The position numbers were made by a program, and so were the translations under genes. This document shows positions 12,500-21,472 of a DNA stretch of 64,000 nucleotides, in pieces. The first letter of the stretch is position 1, and every line of letters starts with the position of its first letter. The notes below the pieces were generated by a model. It saw only the letters and a list, made by a program, of their open reading frames with translations. It searched no databases and had not been told where the DNA came from. The stretch is from Streptomyces parvulus (GTDB lineage: Bacteria; Actinomycetota; Actinomycetes; Streptomycetales; Streptomycetaceae): positions 186,001 through 250,000 of the forward strand of contig NZ_BMRX01000009.1 in the NCBI RefSeq assembly GCF_014648855.1, read 5' to 3'.

Positions 12500-12690
12500 G
12501 CAAACGAAACGCCCCGGCGCAGGCGCACGGGGCGTGGCTCGACCGTCGTTCACGCGCACGAGGCGCTGACTCCGGGAGCTCATCCACAGTCACCTGCGCG
12601 GGTCGTCCGCAGTTCAGCGGATCCTTCGGCCACCGTGTCCTCCAGGGAGCACACGGCAACGACCAGCGGTCTTTGGCTTCTGTGGAAGCG
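12500..12690 (-). promoter_or_regulatory. L10 autoregulatory leader of rplJL
   Basis: The roughly 250 bases before rplJ hold no gene but look like a ribosomal-protein L10 leader. On the minus strand there is a helix region containing GACCGCTGGTCGTTGCC, then CCCGCGCAGGTGACTG, then a strong hairpin (12509-12535) followed by TTCGTTT. L10-L12 binding to such leaders is established in other bacteria. The assignment here rests on layout and remembered motif shape, not on a covariance search. Confidence 0.65.
12509..12535 (-). terminator. Attenuator-like hairpin in the rplJ leader
   Basis: Inverted repeat with 8-bp arms (12509-12516 and 12528-12535), GC-rich and followed in the minus-strand RNA by UUCGUUU. 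It lies about 65 bases before the rplJ start, so it could terminate transcription when L10 binds the upstream leader. Confidence 0.6.
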
Positions 12691-12748
12691 TACGGGAACG
12701 GGGCAGTGTCAAGCAAATCCGCCCCTGCCGCCACCTCTGGGGGGCGGC

Positions 12749-13594
12749 TCAGCCCTGCTGGGACTCCTTCATCATCTCGGCCAGGTCCATGGTGTCCTTG
12801 GCCGGCGGGGCGGTGACCTTCACCGGCTCGTTGAAGCCGAGGAAGGTGATGGTCATGTCCAGCGGGCCCTTGGCGGCGTCGCCGCGCATGCGGAACTGCT
12901 TGGTGTGCTCGTCGCCGTCGACCCACATGTCCATCGTGAGCTTGTCGAGCCCCATCTTCTCGTACTGCTCGAGGCTCTTCTGGCGCTTCTCCCGGGTGGC
13001 CTTGTCCTCGCCGTCGAGGGTCTTCTCCAGGTCGGCGAGGGTGACCGTGCCCTTGTAGTGGGTGGTCTCGACGCCGTCGACGGTCTCGGTGCCGACCTTT
13101 TCGACGTCCTTCGCCCCGGTGAGGAAGGTGGACTCGGTCGCCGGGTTCTTGTCCGCCTGGGAGGCGCTGCCGAGCTGGTCCAGTTCCTCGCCGCCGGCGC
13201 CCAGCGCGGCCAGGTCGAACTTCATCCAGCTCTTGCCGTCCATCTCCTTGGCGGCCTCGGCGCCGCCGCCGATGTACATCGCCTTGTCGACGAGCCGGAT
13301 CTCCGCGCTCTGGCCACCGCCCTGGTCCAGCGCGGTCATCTTCATGCTCATCGCCGGCTCGGGCTCGAGCTGCATCTGCGCCTCGGCCTTGACGCGGCCC
13401 TCCTCGGGGGTCCGGCCGGTCATCCGGTACCGGATGGTCTCGATCTCCTCGGTGTTCTTCGCCGCCTTGGCGACCGCCGCCGCCGGCGTCATCTCCGGGG
13501 ACTCCTCGGCCCCGCCGGAACAGCCCACGGCCCCGGCGGCGAGGAGCAGCGCGGCCACGGAGGCGCCCACGGGCACACGTACGGAAGTCTTCAT
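12749..13594 (-). CDS. Lipoprotein, LppX/LprG-like fold candidate
   Basis: Predicted secreted lipoprotein of 281 aa. The signal peptide MKTSVRVPVGASVAALLLAA ends in GAVGC, a lipobox with the lipidated cysteine at residue 25. The mature part (IRYRMTGRTPEEGRVKAEAQ, then MYIGGGAEAAKEMDGKSWMK) has the alternating strands expected of the LolA/LppX/LprG superfamily, which bind acyl chains in a half-barrel. ATG at 13594 is used because the longer in-frame start lacks a signal peptide at its N-terminus. It is followed upstream by a paralogue of the same layout and is separated from the ribosomal genes on either side. The ligand is unknown. Confidence 0.72.
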   Translation of the reverse strand: MKTSVRVPVGASVAALLLAAGAVGCSGGAEESPEMTPAAAVAKAAKNTEEIETIRYRMTGRTPEEGRVKAEAQMQLEPEPAMSMKMTALDQGGGQSAEIRLVDKAMYIGGGAEAAKEMDGKSWMKFDLAALGAGGEELDQLGSASQADKNPATESTFLTGAKDVEKVGTETVDGVETTHYKGTVTLADLEKTLDGEDKATREKRQKSLEQYEKMGLDKLTMDMWVDGDEHTKQFRMRGDAAKGPLDMTITFLGFNEPVKVTAPPAKDTMDLAEMMKESQQG

Positions 13595-13737
13595 CGGTAT
13601 CCCCCCACAGGATGCAAGGTGCACCTCGGTGCACAGGGGACGCACTGCGGGTGCACAGCCGTCCTCCACGACAAGGACGCGAGCCTAGCCGAGTTGGTTC
13701 GCGCGATCTTGGGAATTTCCCACTGGACACCGGGGGT

Positions 13738-14583
13738 TCAGCCGTCCTGTGCCGCCAGCAGCTCCTTGAAGTCGGCCGTGTCGGCGGCCGGAGGGCGGGC
13801 GGCGGAGACGGTGACTCCGTAGTCGTCGTAGTACGCGGTCTGGGTCAGTTCCCCGGTCTTCGTCCGGCCCCGCTCGACCTTCTTGACCAGGAGATTGCGG
13901 TCGTCGACCCAGATGTCGACGGTCTGGGCGGTGGCCCCGCCCACCGTGCCGGACCAGTGCGTGGCGCGCCGGCCGCGGATCTTCTCGTCGCCCACCCGGC
14001 GCACGTCCTCGGCGGTCAGCAGCAGCTTCACCGCCTGGTGGGGAGTGGTGTTGCGCATCTGGTCCGCGAACCCGGCGCCCGCTCCGCCGCCCAGGTCCTC
14101 CAGGTCGGCGTAGACGTACTTGATCCAGTGCCGGCCGCCGAGCCGCTTCGCGAACTCCTCGCCCATGCGGGCGTAGTAGGCGTCGGCCAGGTACCGGGCC
14201 TCCATGGCGGTGGTGCCCAGCCGGCGCATGGTCTCGGCGGTGGTGCCGCCGGTGTAGGTGATCATGAGGGTGCCGGTGAGTCCGTCGCGCCAGCCGAGGG
14301 CGCCGGTGGCCTCCAGGGACAGCTCGCCGCCCATCACGGTGGTGGAGTCCACCCGTGCGGAGCCGGCCCGCGCGGTGGCCCGTTCGACGGCCCGCAGGGC
14401 GTCGGCCGAAGGGCCGGTCGGGGCGGGGGCGTCGCTCGACGCGGGGGCGGACGACGGTGCGGCGGAGGAGGACGGCTTCGCCGGGTCGGCGGGCTCGCCG
14501 GAGGAGGTGCAGGCGGTGGCCCCCGCCAGCGTGACCGCCACCGCGACCGCGACGACCGCGCGGCGTATCGCCGTGCCCCTCAT
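13738..14583 (-). CDS. Lipoprotein, paralogue of the downstream lipoprotein
   Basis: 281-aa predicted lipoprotein: signal peptide MRGTAIRRAVVAVAVAVTLA, lipobox GATAC with Cys25, then a Ser/Pro/Ala-rich linker to about residue 60 and a globular domain (GTLMITYTGGTTAETM, YADLEDLGGGAGAGFADQMR, ATHWSGTVGG, TVDIWVDDRNLLVKKVERGR). Domain order and length match the neighbouring lipoprotein 143 bp downstream, so they are probably an old tandem duplication. A LolA/LppX-type lipid-binding role is an inference. They separate rplJL from rplKA, an insertion I recall in other Streptomyces. Confidence 0.7.
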   Translation of the reverse strand: MRGTAIRRAVVAVAVAVTLAGATACTSSGEPADPAKPSSSAAPSSAPASSDAPAPTGPSADALRAVERATARAGSARVDSTTVMGGELSLEATGALGWRDGLTGTLMITYTGGTTAETMRRLGTTAMEARYLADAYYARMGEEFAKRLGGRHWIKYVYADLEDLGGGAGAGFADQMRNTTPHQAVKLLLTAEDVRRVGDEKIRGRRATHWSGTVGGATAQTVDIWVDDRNLLVKKVERGRTKTGELTQTAYYDDYGVTVSAARPPAADTADFKELLAAQDG

Positions 14584-14603
14584 CCGCCCACCCCCTGTGC
14601 CCC

Positions 14604-14646
14604 GTGCGCCACCTGCGCCTCGTGCGCCACCTGCGCCTCGTGCGCC
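14604..14646 (+). repeat. 18-bp tandem repeat, 2.4 copies
   Basis: Unit GTGCGCCACCTGCGCCTC occurs at 14604-14621 and 14622-14639, followed by a partial third copy. It lies just upstream of the lipoprotein start at 14583, in its 5' untranslated region. Confidence 0.9.
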
Positions 14647-14688
14647 GGTCCGCTGCCCGCACGCTAACCCAGGGCCGCGGGAAAAGGG

Positions 14689-14722
14689 ACGGGCCCCGCA
14701 CCTCGGAAGGTGCGGGGCCCGT
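14689..14722 (-). terminator. Terminator after rplA
   Basis: Perfect 15-bp inverted repeat (14689-14703 and 14708-14722, loop CGGA), 25 bases past the rplA stop. It separates the rplKA unit from the lipoprotein genes. Confidence 0.88.
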
Positions 14723-14746
14723 GAACCGGTTGGGCGAGCCGTGGGC

Positions 14747-15472
14747 TCAGACCGCCGCCGGGTCCTCCTCGGTGAGGAGGTTGCGGGTGCGGTTGGAGTC
14801 GACCGGGATGCCGGGGCCGATCGTGGTGCTGATCGCGGCCTTCTTGATGTACCGGCCCTTCGCGGCGGACGGCTTGAGACGGAGGATCTCCTCCAGCGCC
14901 GCGCCGTAGTTCTCCACCAGCTTGGTGTCGTCGAACGACGTCTTGCCGATGATGAAGTGCAGGTTCGAGTGCTTGTCGACGCGGAACTCGATCTTGCCGC
15001 CCTTGATGTCGTTGACAGCCTTGGCGACGTCCGGGGTCACGGTGCCGGTCTTGGGGTTCGGCATGAGACCACGGGGACCGAGCACGCGGCCGAGGCGGCC
15101 GACCTTGCCCATGAGGTCCGGGGTGGCGACGACGGCGTCGAAGTCCAGACGGCCCTTCGACACCTCGTCGATCAGTTCGTCGGCGCCGACGATGTCGGCG
15201 CCCGCGGCACGCGCGGCCTCGGCACGGTCGCCGGTCGCGAAGACCAGGACCCGGGCGGTCTTGCCGGTGCCGTGCGGGAGGTTCACGGTGCCACGGACCA
15301 TCTGGTCGGCCTTGCGCGGGTCGACACCCAGGCGGAAGGCGACCTCGACGGTGCCGTCGAACTTGCTCGTGGAGGTCTCCTTGGCGAGACGGACGGCCTC
15401 GAGCGGGGCGTAGAGCTTGTCCCGGTCGATCTTGGCGTCCGCAGCGCGGAGAGACTTGCTGCGCTTGCTCAC
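14747..15472 (-). CDS. rplA: 50S ribosomal protein L1
   Basis: L1-stalk protein involved in release of deacylated tRNA and, in other bacteria, a translational repressor of rplKA. 241 aa beginning MSKRSKSLRAADAKIDRDKL. Conserved elements include AFRLGVDPRKADQMVRGTVN, LPHGTGKTARVLVFA, DFDAVVATPDLMGKVGRLGR and VLGPRGLMPNPKTGTVTPDV. It follows rplK by 84 bp and is bounded by a strong terminator. Typical length. Confidence 0.98.
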   Translation of the reverse strand: MSKRSKSLRAADAKIDRDKLYAPLEAVRLAKETSTSKFDGTVEVAFRLGVDPRKADQMVRGTVNLPHGTGKTARVLVFATGDRAEAARAAGADIVGADELIDEVSKGRLDFDAVVATPDLMGKVGRLGRVLGPRGLMPNPKTGTVTPDVAKAVNDIKGGKIEFRVDKHSNLHFIIGKTSFDDTKLVENYGAALEEILRLKPSAAKGRYIKKAAISTTIGPGIPVDSNRTRNLLTEEDPAAV

Positions 15473-15556
15473 TACTGCTCCTGTTGGCTTCTGAGGAGTC
15501 GTGGTGCGGGCCGAGCCGGCCCTGCCACTACTGCTGCTTGCTTACGGGGGTGGAGG

Positions 15557-15991
15557 TCAGCCCTCGACCGTGACGCCCATGGAACGGGCGGTACCGGCGA
15601 TGATCTTCTCCGCCTGGTCCAGGTCGTTGGCGTTGAGGTCGGGCATCTTGGTGGTGGCGATCTCGCGGACCTGGTCACGCGTGATCTTCGCGACCTTGGT
15701 CTTGTGCGGCTCGCCGGAGCCCTTCTCCACACCCGCGGCCTTGAGGATCATCTTCGCGGCCGGCGGGGTCTTGGTGATGAAGGTGAAGGAACGGTCCTCG
15801 TAGACCGTGATCTCCACCGGGATGACCCAGCCACGCTGCGACTCGGTCGCGGCGTTGTAGGCCTTGCAGAACTCCATGATGTTCACGCCGTGCTGACCCA
15901 GCGCGGGGCCGACCGGCGGAGCCGGGTTGGCGGCGCCGGCCTGGATCTGGAGCTTGATGAGCCCCGTGACCTTCTTCTTCTTGGGAGGCAT
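15557..15991 (-). CDS. rplK: 50S ribosomal protein L11
   Basis: GTPase-centre protein, the target region of thiostrepton and, in actinomycetes, needed for the RelA stringent response. 144 aa beginning [20 protein letters not shown]. It contains the proline-rich [20 protein letters not shown] and the C-terminal rRNA-binding domain with [20 protein letters not shown]. The ATG at 15991 is chosen over an upstream in-frame ATG that adds 12 unconserved residues. First gene of the rplK-rplA unit, preceded by the nusG terminator. Confidence 0.98.
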
Positions 15992-16088
15992 GGCTCTCCG
16001 GGTCCTTTCGATTCGGGTCCTGCCCACGACCGGGAGCTACCCGGACACAGGCATACCGCACAACGATAGCGGGTATAGATGCGCGGCC

Positions 16089-16139
16089 AAAAACCGAGCA
16101 GGTCAGGCGCCCGCTCGCACGAGGGCCTGACCTGCTCGG
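16089..16139 (-). terminator. Intrinsic terminator after nusG
   Basis: Perfect 15-bp inverted repeat (16094-16108 and 16125-16139) followed on the minus strand by five T residues (16089-16093). This is the most classical rho-independent terminator in the window and separates secE-nusG from rplK-rplA. Confidence 0.93.
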
Positions 16140-16170
16140 ACGCTGTGACTCCAGCCGAACCTGTGACGAA

Positions 16171-17034
16171 CTAGTTCTTCTGGATCTGGTCGAAGCTCAG
16201 CTCGACCGGGGTCTCGCGGCCGAAGATCTCGACGAGGCCCTTGACCTTCTTCGAGTCGGCGTTGATCTCGTTGATCGTGGCCTGGAGGGTGGCGAAGGGG
16301 CCGTCGGTGACGGTGACCGAGTCGCCGACCTCGAAGTCCAGGACCTGGACCTCGACCTTGCGCTGCGGCGCCGGCTTGCCCTCGGCCTCGGCCGCCTCGC
16401 GGGCGGCCTTCTCCTCGGCCTCCGGGGCGAGCATCTTGACGATCTCGTCCAGCGTCAGCGGGTACGGGTCGTAGGCGTTGCCGACGAAGCCGGTGACGCC
16501 CGGGGTGTTGCGGACGACGCCCCAGGACTCGTTGGTCAGGTCCATGCGGACCAGCACGTAGCCGGGGAGCTTGTTCTGGCGGATCGTCTTGCGGTCGCCG
16601 TTCTTGATCTGGACGACCTCTTCCTGCGGCACCTCGGCCTGGAAGATGTAGTCCTCGACGTTCAGCGAGACGGCGCGCTGCTCGAGGTTGGTCTTCACGC
16701 GGTTCTCGTAACCGGCGTAGGTGTGGATCACGTACCACTCGCCGGGCAGGACGCGCAGTTCGCGGCGGAGCGCCTCGATCGGGTCCAGCTCGGGCTCGGG
16801 CTCCGCGGCCTCTTCCACCTGCTCGGCGGAGTCGTCGTCCGCGGCTTCCGCGGTCTCCGCGGCCTCGTCGTCCTCGGCCTCTGCGGTCTCGTCCGCTTCG
16901 ACGACGGCGTCGTCGGCAGCCTCGGCCTCGGCGGAGGCCTGGGTGTCCTCGTTGCCGGCGCCCTCGACGGTGCCGGGCTCGTCCTCGACGGACTCGACCG
17001 GCTCGAAGGCGTCGTTCACGTTCGGGTCAGACAC
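16171..17034 (-). CDS. nusG: Transcription termination/antitermination factor NusG
   Basis: Elongation factor that binds RNA polymerase and couples it to Rho or the ribosome. 287 aa from a GTG start. Residues 1 to about 85 are an acidic, low-complexity extension rich in Glu, Asp and Ala, typical of Streptomyces and absent from E. coli. The NGN domain follows (EWYVIHTYAGYENRVKTNLE, LPGYVLVRMDLTNESWGVVR, TPGVTGFVG), then a linker and the KOW domain (FEVGDSVTVTDGPFATLQAT) to the C-terminus. It lies 80 bp downstream of secE with a stem-loop between them. Confidence 0.97.
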   Translation of the reverse strand: MSDPNVNDAFEPVESVEDEPGTVEGAGNEDTQASAEAEAADDAVVEADETAEAEDDEAAETAEAADDDSAEQVEEAAEPEPELDPIEALRRELRVLPGEWYVIHTYAGYENRVKTNLEQRAVSLNVEDYIFQAEVPQEEVVQIKNGDRKTIRQNKLPGYVLVRMDLTNESWGVVRNTPGVTGFVGNAYDPYPLTLDEIVKMLAPEAEEKAAREAAEAEGKPAPQRKVEVQVLDFEVGDSVTVTDGPFATLQATINEINADSKKVKGLVEIFGRETPVELSFDQIQKN

Positions 17035-17072
17035 GGTGGCTGCTTCTTCCTGGATACATAGGGGTGGAACAC

Positions 17073-17107
17073 GCGAAAGGGGCGCCGGGTACCTCGGCGC
17101 CCTTCGC
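17073..17107 (-). promoter_or_regulatory. Stem-loop between secE and nusG
   Basis: Imperfect GC-rich hairpin with arms 17073-17087 and 17095-17107. Because secE and nusG are normally co-transcribed, it is more likely a partial attenuator or processing site than a full terminator. Confidence 0.45.
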
Positions 17108-17114
17108 TCTCGAC

Positions 17115-17396
17115 TCAGCCGAAGACGTACTTGGCGGCGTGAGAGAAGCCATAGTCAATCAGAGTCACCAGGCCGATCATGATGACCACGAAGATGATCA
17201 CCACGGTGGTGTACGTGGTCAGCTGATTGCGGGTCGGCCAGACGACCTTGCGGAGTTCCGCGACGATCTGGCGGTAGAAGAGGGCGAGCCGCTTGAGGGG
17301 GCCCTTCTTGCCGCGCTTGCCGCCCTTGCGGGACTTCTTGTCCGGCGCCTCGTCCTGGGCATCAGGCATGTCGATGGAGCCCACGGCGTCCGTCAC
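17115..17396 (-). CDS. secE: Protein translocase subunit SecE
   Basis: Essential clamp subunit of the SecYEG channel. 93 aa with a hydrophilic, lysine-rich N-terminus (to about residue 33), the conserved amphipathic helix and hinge FYRQIVAELRKVVWPTRNQL and a single membrane helix TTVVIIFVVIMIGLVTLIDY. This one-helix architecture is typical of actinobacteria. It sits between tRNA-Trp and nusG, the standard order in this phylum. Confidence 0.97.
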   Translation of the reverse strand: MTDAVGSIDMPDAQDEAPDKKSRKGGKRGKKGPLKRLALFYRQIVAELRKVVWPTRNQLTTYTTVVIIFVVIMIGLVTLIDYGFSHAAKYVFG

Positions 17397-17504
17397 TCGT
17401 CCTCACCTGATTCCGGGTCGTGGCCGTGCCGCGCCCGGTTGGAGCCGCACGGCGGTGCATTGCTGTACGTACATGCGCACACATCCTGGCGATGGTGTGT
17501 GTAG

Positions 17505-17577
17505 CAGGGCCGGAGGGACTTGAACCCCCAACCGCTGGTTTTGGAGACCAGTGCTCTACCAATTGAGCTACGACCCT
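17505..17577 (-). tRNA. tRNA-Trp (anticodon CCA)
   Basis: 73 nt with complete cloverleaf. The acceptor arm AGGGTCG pairs with CGGCCCT (one G-U), discriminator G, D arm TAGCTCAATTGGTAGAGC, anticodon arm CTGGTCTCCAAAACCAG with anticodon CCA, and T arm containing GGTTCAAGTCC. CCA is not encoded. Located upstream of secE, as in mycobacteria. Confidence 0.96.
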
Positions 17578-17848
17578 TTGTGTGTCCCCCAACGTACCGC
17601 ATCCACTCGGATGCTTGGTGTGCACCGAATGACCGCGGGCTGCTGAAGGCCAACGAGGTGAGAGTGTACGTGCTCACGGGCCGGGCGTCGAACAGAATGG
17701 GGCGGCGAGGCGGCCCGCCGGGGGGCACCGGCCGAAGATCGCCCAGGCGGGCGCGGGGTTCCGGACAGTTGTTCTGGACCGCGCCCGGTGCTGTTCAGTC
17801 CGTGAAACCCGTGTGCCGGTGCTGTTTCCGGTCTGGAACGATGGGGCC

Positions 17849-19075
17849 ATGAGCGCTGCAACCCCTCCCACCGAGCGCCGGGTCTCCGCCCGAGTCGGCG
17901 CGATCTCCGAGTCCGCGACCCTCGCCGTGGACGCCAAGGCCAAGGCCCTGAAGGCCGCCGGGCGTCCGGTGATCGGCTTCGGCGCCGGTGAGCCCGACTT
18001 CCCGACGCCGGACTACATCGTCGAGGCCGCCGTCGAGGCGTGCAAGAACCCGAAGTTCCACCGCTACACGCCGGCCGGCGGGCTGCCCGAGCTGAAGGCC
18101 GCCATCGCCGCCAAGACGCTGCGCGACTCCGGCTACGAGGTCGACCCGTCGCAGATCCTCGTCACCAACGGCGGCAAGCAGGCCATCTACGAGGCGTTCG
18201 CCGCGATCCTCGACCCGGGCGACGAGGTCATCGTCCCGGCGCCGTACTGGACGACGTACCCCGAGTCGATCCGGCTGGCCGGCGGCGTGCCCGTCGAGGT
18301 CGTCGCCGACGAGACGACCGGCTACCGGGTGAGCGTGGAGCAGCTGGAGGCCGCGCGCACCGAGAAGACGAAGGTCGTCCTCTTCGTCTCTCCGTCGAAC
18401 CCGACGGGGGCGGTGTACAGCGAGGCCGAGACCGAGGCGATCGGCCAGTGGGCCGTGGAGCACGGCCTGTGGGTGCTGACCGACGAGATCTACGAGCACC
18501 TCGTCTACGGCGACGCCTTCTCCGTCTCCCTGCCGGCGCTGCTGCCCGAGCTGCGCGACAAGTGCGTCGTGGTCAACGGCGTCGCGAAGACGTACGCGAT
18601 GACCGGCTGGCGGGTCGGGTGGGTCATCGGACCGAAGGACGTCGTCAAGGCCGCGACGAACCTGCAGTCGCACGCCACCTCCAACGTGTCCAACGTGGCC
18701 CAGGCGGCGGCGATCGCGGCGGTCTCCGGGGACCTGGACGCGGTGGCGAAGATGCGGGAGGCCTTCGACCGGCGCCGCCAGACCATCGTGCGGATGCTCA
18801 ACGAGATCGACGGCGTGGTGTGCCCGGAGCCCAAGGGCGCGTTCTACGCGTACCCGTCGGTGAAGGCGCTGGTCGGCAAGGAGATCCGCGGCAAGCGCCC
18901 GCAGGACACGGCCGAGCTGGCCGCGCTGATCCTGGAGGAGGCCGAGGTCGCGGTGGTGCCGGGCGAGGCCTTCGGCACGCCCGGGTACCTGCGGCTGTCG
19001 TACGCGCTCGGTGACGAGGACCTCGTCGAGGGCGTGAGCCGGATCCAGAAGCTGCTGGCGGAGGCGCGGGACTGA
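17849..19075 (+). CDS. aspC: Pyridoxal-phosphate aspartate aminotransferase, class I (Ib type)
   Basis: Probable aspartate aminotransferase, 408 aa from ATG 17849 (MSAATPPTERRVSARVGAIS). The substrate/PLP region includes VIGFGAGEPDFPTPDYIVEA, YTPAGGLPELKAAIA, LVTNGGKQAIYEAFAAILDP, SPSNPTGAVY and the Schiff-base lysine in NGVAKTYAMTGWRVGW; the C-terminal arginine region is GEAFGTPGYLRLSYAL. An in-frame ATG 36 bases upstream would add 12 residues without conservation. Monocistronic, ending in a good terminator. Substrate choice among class I aminotransferases is by similarity. Confidence 0.9.
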   Translation: MSAATPPTERRVSARVGAISESATLAVDAKAKALKAAGRPVIGFGAGEPDFPTPDYIVEAAVEACKNPKFHRYTPAGGLPELKAAIAAKTLRDSGYEVDPSQILVTNGGKQAIYEAFAAILDPGDEVIVPAPYWTTYPESIRLAGGVPVEVVADETTGYRVSVEQLEAARTEKTKVVLFVSPSNPTGAVYSEAETEAIGQWAVEHGLWVLTDEIYEHLVYGDAFSVSLPALLPELRDKCVVVNGVAKTYAMTGWRVGWVIGPKDVVKAATNLQSHATSNVSNVAQAAAIAAVSGDLDAVAKMREAFDRRRQTIVRMLNEIDGVVCPEPKGAFYAYPSVKALVGKEIRGKRPQDTAELAALILEEAEVAVVPGEAFGTPGYLRLSYALGDEDLVEGVSRIQKLLAEARD

Positions 19076-19090
19076 TCGCGCTCCGCACCG

Positions 19091-19129
19091 CAGGGCACCC
19101 CGTAACGTCACGGGGTGCCCTGTTTGTTT
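19091..19129 (+). terminator. Terminator after aspC
   Basis: Perfect 13-bp inverted repeat (19091-19103 and 19110-19122) followed by TTTGTTT on the plus strand. Confidence 0.92.
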
Positions 19130-19196
19130 GTGCGAGCAAGACCACGTACGGGGAAAGTGCTGTCGGGTCGGGCGTGTCGTACGGCAGGATCGCGGA

Positions 19197-20228
19197 ATGG
19201 AGCGTGTACGTGATGTCTCTGAACTGCCGAAGGCCCATCTCCACCTGCACTTCACCGGGTCGATGCGGCCCGCGACCCTGCTGGAACTGGCCGACAAGCA
19301 CGGTGTCCGACTGCCCGAGACGCTGACCGAGGCGCTGGGCCGCGGGGAGTCGCCCAAGCTGCGGGCGACGGACGAGCGGGGCTGGTTCCGCTTCCAGCGG
19401 CTGTACGACGCGGCTCGGTCGTGTCTGCAGGAGCCGGAGGACATCCAGCGGCTGGTGCGGGAGGCCGCGGAGGAGGACCTGCGGGACGGGTCCGGGTGGC
19501 TGGAGATCCAGGTCGACCCGACGTCGTACGCCCCGCGGCTCGGCGGGCTGATCCCGGCGCTGGAGATCATCCTGGACGCGGTGGAGACGACCGTGCGGGA
19601 CACCGGGATCGGGATGCGGCTGCTGGTGGCCGCGAACCGGATGAAGCACCCGCTGGACGCGCGGACGCTGGCCCGGCTGGCGGTGCGGTACGCGGACCGG
19701 GGGGTCGTCGGGTTCGGGCTGTCCAACGACGAACGGCGGGGCATGGCCCGGGACTTCGACCGGGCGTTCGCGATCGCGCGCGAGGGCGGGCTGCTGTCGG
19801 CGCCGCACGGGGGCGAGCTGACCGGCCCGGCGTCGGTGCGGGACTGCCTGGACGACCTGGAGGCGGACCGGATCGGGCACGGGGTGCGGGCGGCGGAGGA
19901 TCCGCGGCTGCTGAAGCGGCTGGCCGACCGCCAGGTGACGTGCGAGGTGTGCCCGGCGTCGAACGTCGCCCTGGGCGTCTACGAGAAGCCGGAGGACGTG
20001 CCGCTGCGCAGGCTGTTCGAGGCGGGGGTGCCGATGGCGCTGGGCGCGGACGACCCCCTGCTGTTCGGGGCGCGACTGGCGGCCCAGTACGAGTTCGCCC
20101 GCGAGCACCACGCGTTCACGGACGCGGAGCTGGCGGAGCTGGCCCGTCAGTCGGTCCGCGGGTCGGCGGCGCCGGAGGACGTGAAGGGGAGGCTGCTGGC
20201 CGGGGTGGACGACTGGCTGGCGGGATGA
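19197..20228 (+). CDS. Adenosine deaminase family protein
   Basis: Zinc-dependent purine deaminase of the amidohydrolase superfamily, 343 aa. The ATG at 19197 (MERVRDVSELPKAHLHLHFT) places the metal-binding His-x-His near residues 14-16. Other catalytic elements are all visible: SAPHGGE (zinc His and catalytic Glu), DRIGHGV (His), CPASN and LGADDPLLFG (zinc Asp). So unlike the amidohydrolase at 25466 this copy looks active. Adenosine is the likeliest substrate, but Streptomyces have several family members including aminofutalosine deaminases, and substrate cannot be fixed from sequence alone. It lies between aspC and the convergent murB. Confidence 0.85.
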   Translation: MERVRDVSELPKAHLHLHFTGSMRPATLLELADKHGVRLPETLTEALGRGESPKLRATDERGWFRFQRLYDAARSCLQEPEDIQRLVREAAEEDLRDGSGWLEIQVDPTSYAPRLGGLIPALEIILDAVETTVRDTGIGMRLLVAANRMKHPLDARTLARLAVRYADRGVVGFGLSNDERRGMARDFDRAFAIAREGGLLSAPHGGELTGPASVRDCLDDLEADRIGHGVRAAEDPRLLKRLADRQVTCEVCPASNVALGVYEKPEDVPLRRLFEAGVPMALGADDPLLFGARLAAQYEFAREHHAFTDAELAELARQSVRGSAAPEDVKGRLLAGVDDWLAG

Positions 20229-20247
20229 TCCGCCCCGGCCGGGCTGT

Positions 20248-21303
<1,056 letters not shown>

Positions 21304-21345
21304 GCCGCCAAGACTACGAGACGGCACCGACAGGCCGGGGCAGCG

Positions 21346-21379
21346 GGAAGCGCCCCGGCCGGACGGCCGGGGCGCTTCC
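21346..21379 (-). terminator. Terminator after the MFS gene
   Basis: Perfect 15-bp inverted repeat (21346-21360 and 21365-21379, loop GGAC) between the MFS stop at 21473 and the murB start at 21303. Confidence 0.86.
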
Positions 21380-21472
21380 TCCGTCGTCGCGGGCGGGCGA
21401 CGTCCTTGAGGGCCTGCGGCTCCGGGGCTGACGGCGTCCAAGGAGGTCCGCCTGACGGTCTCGTAGCGGCGG

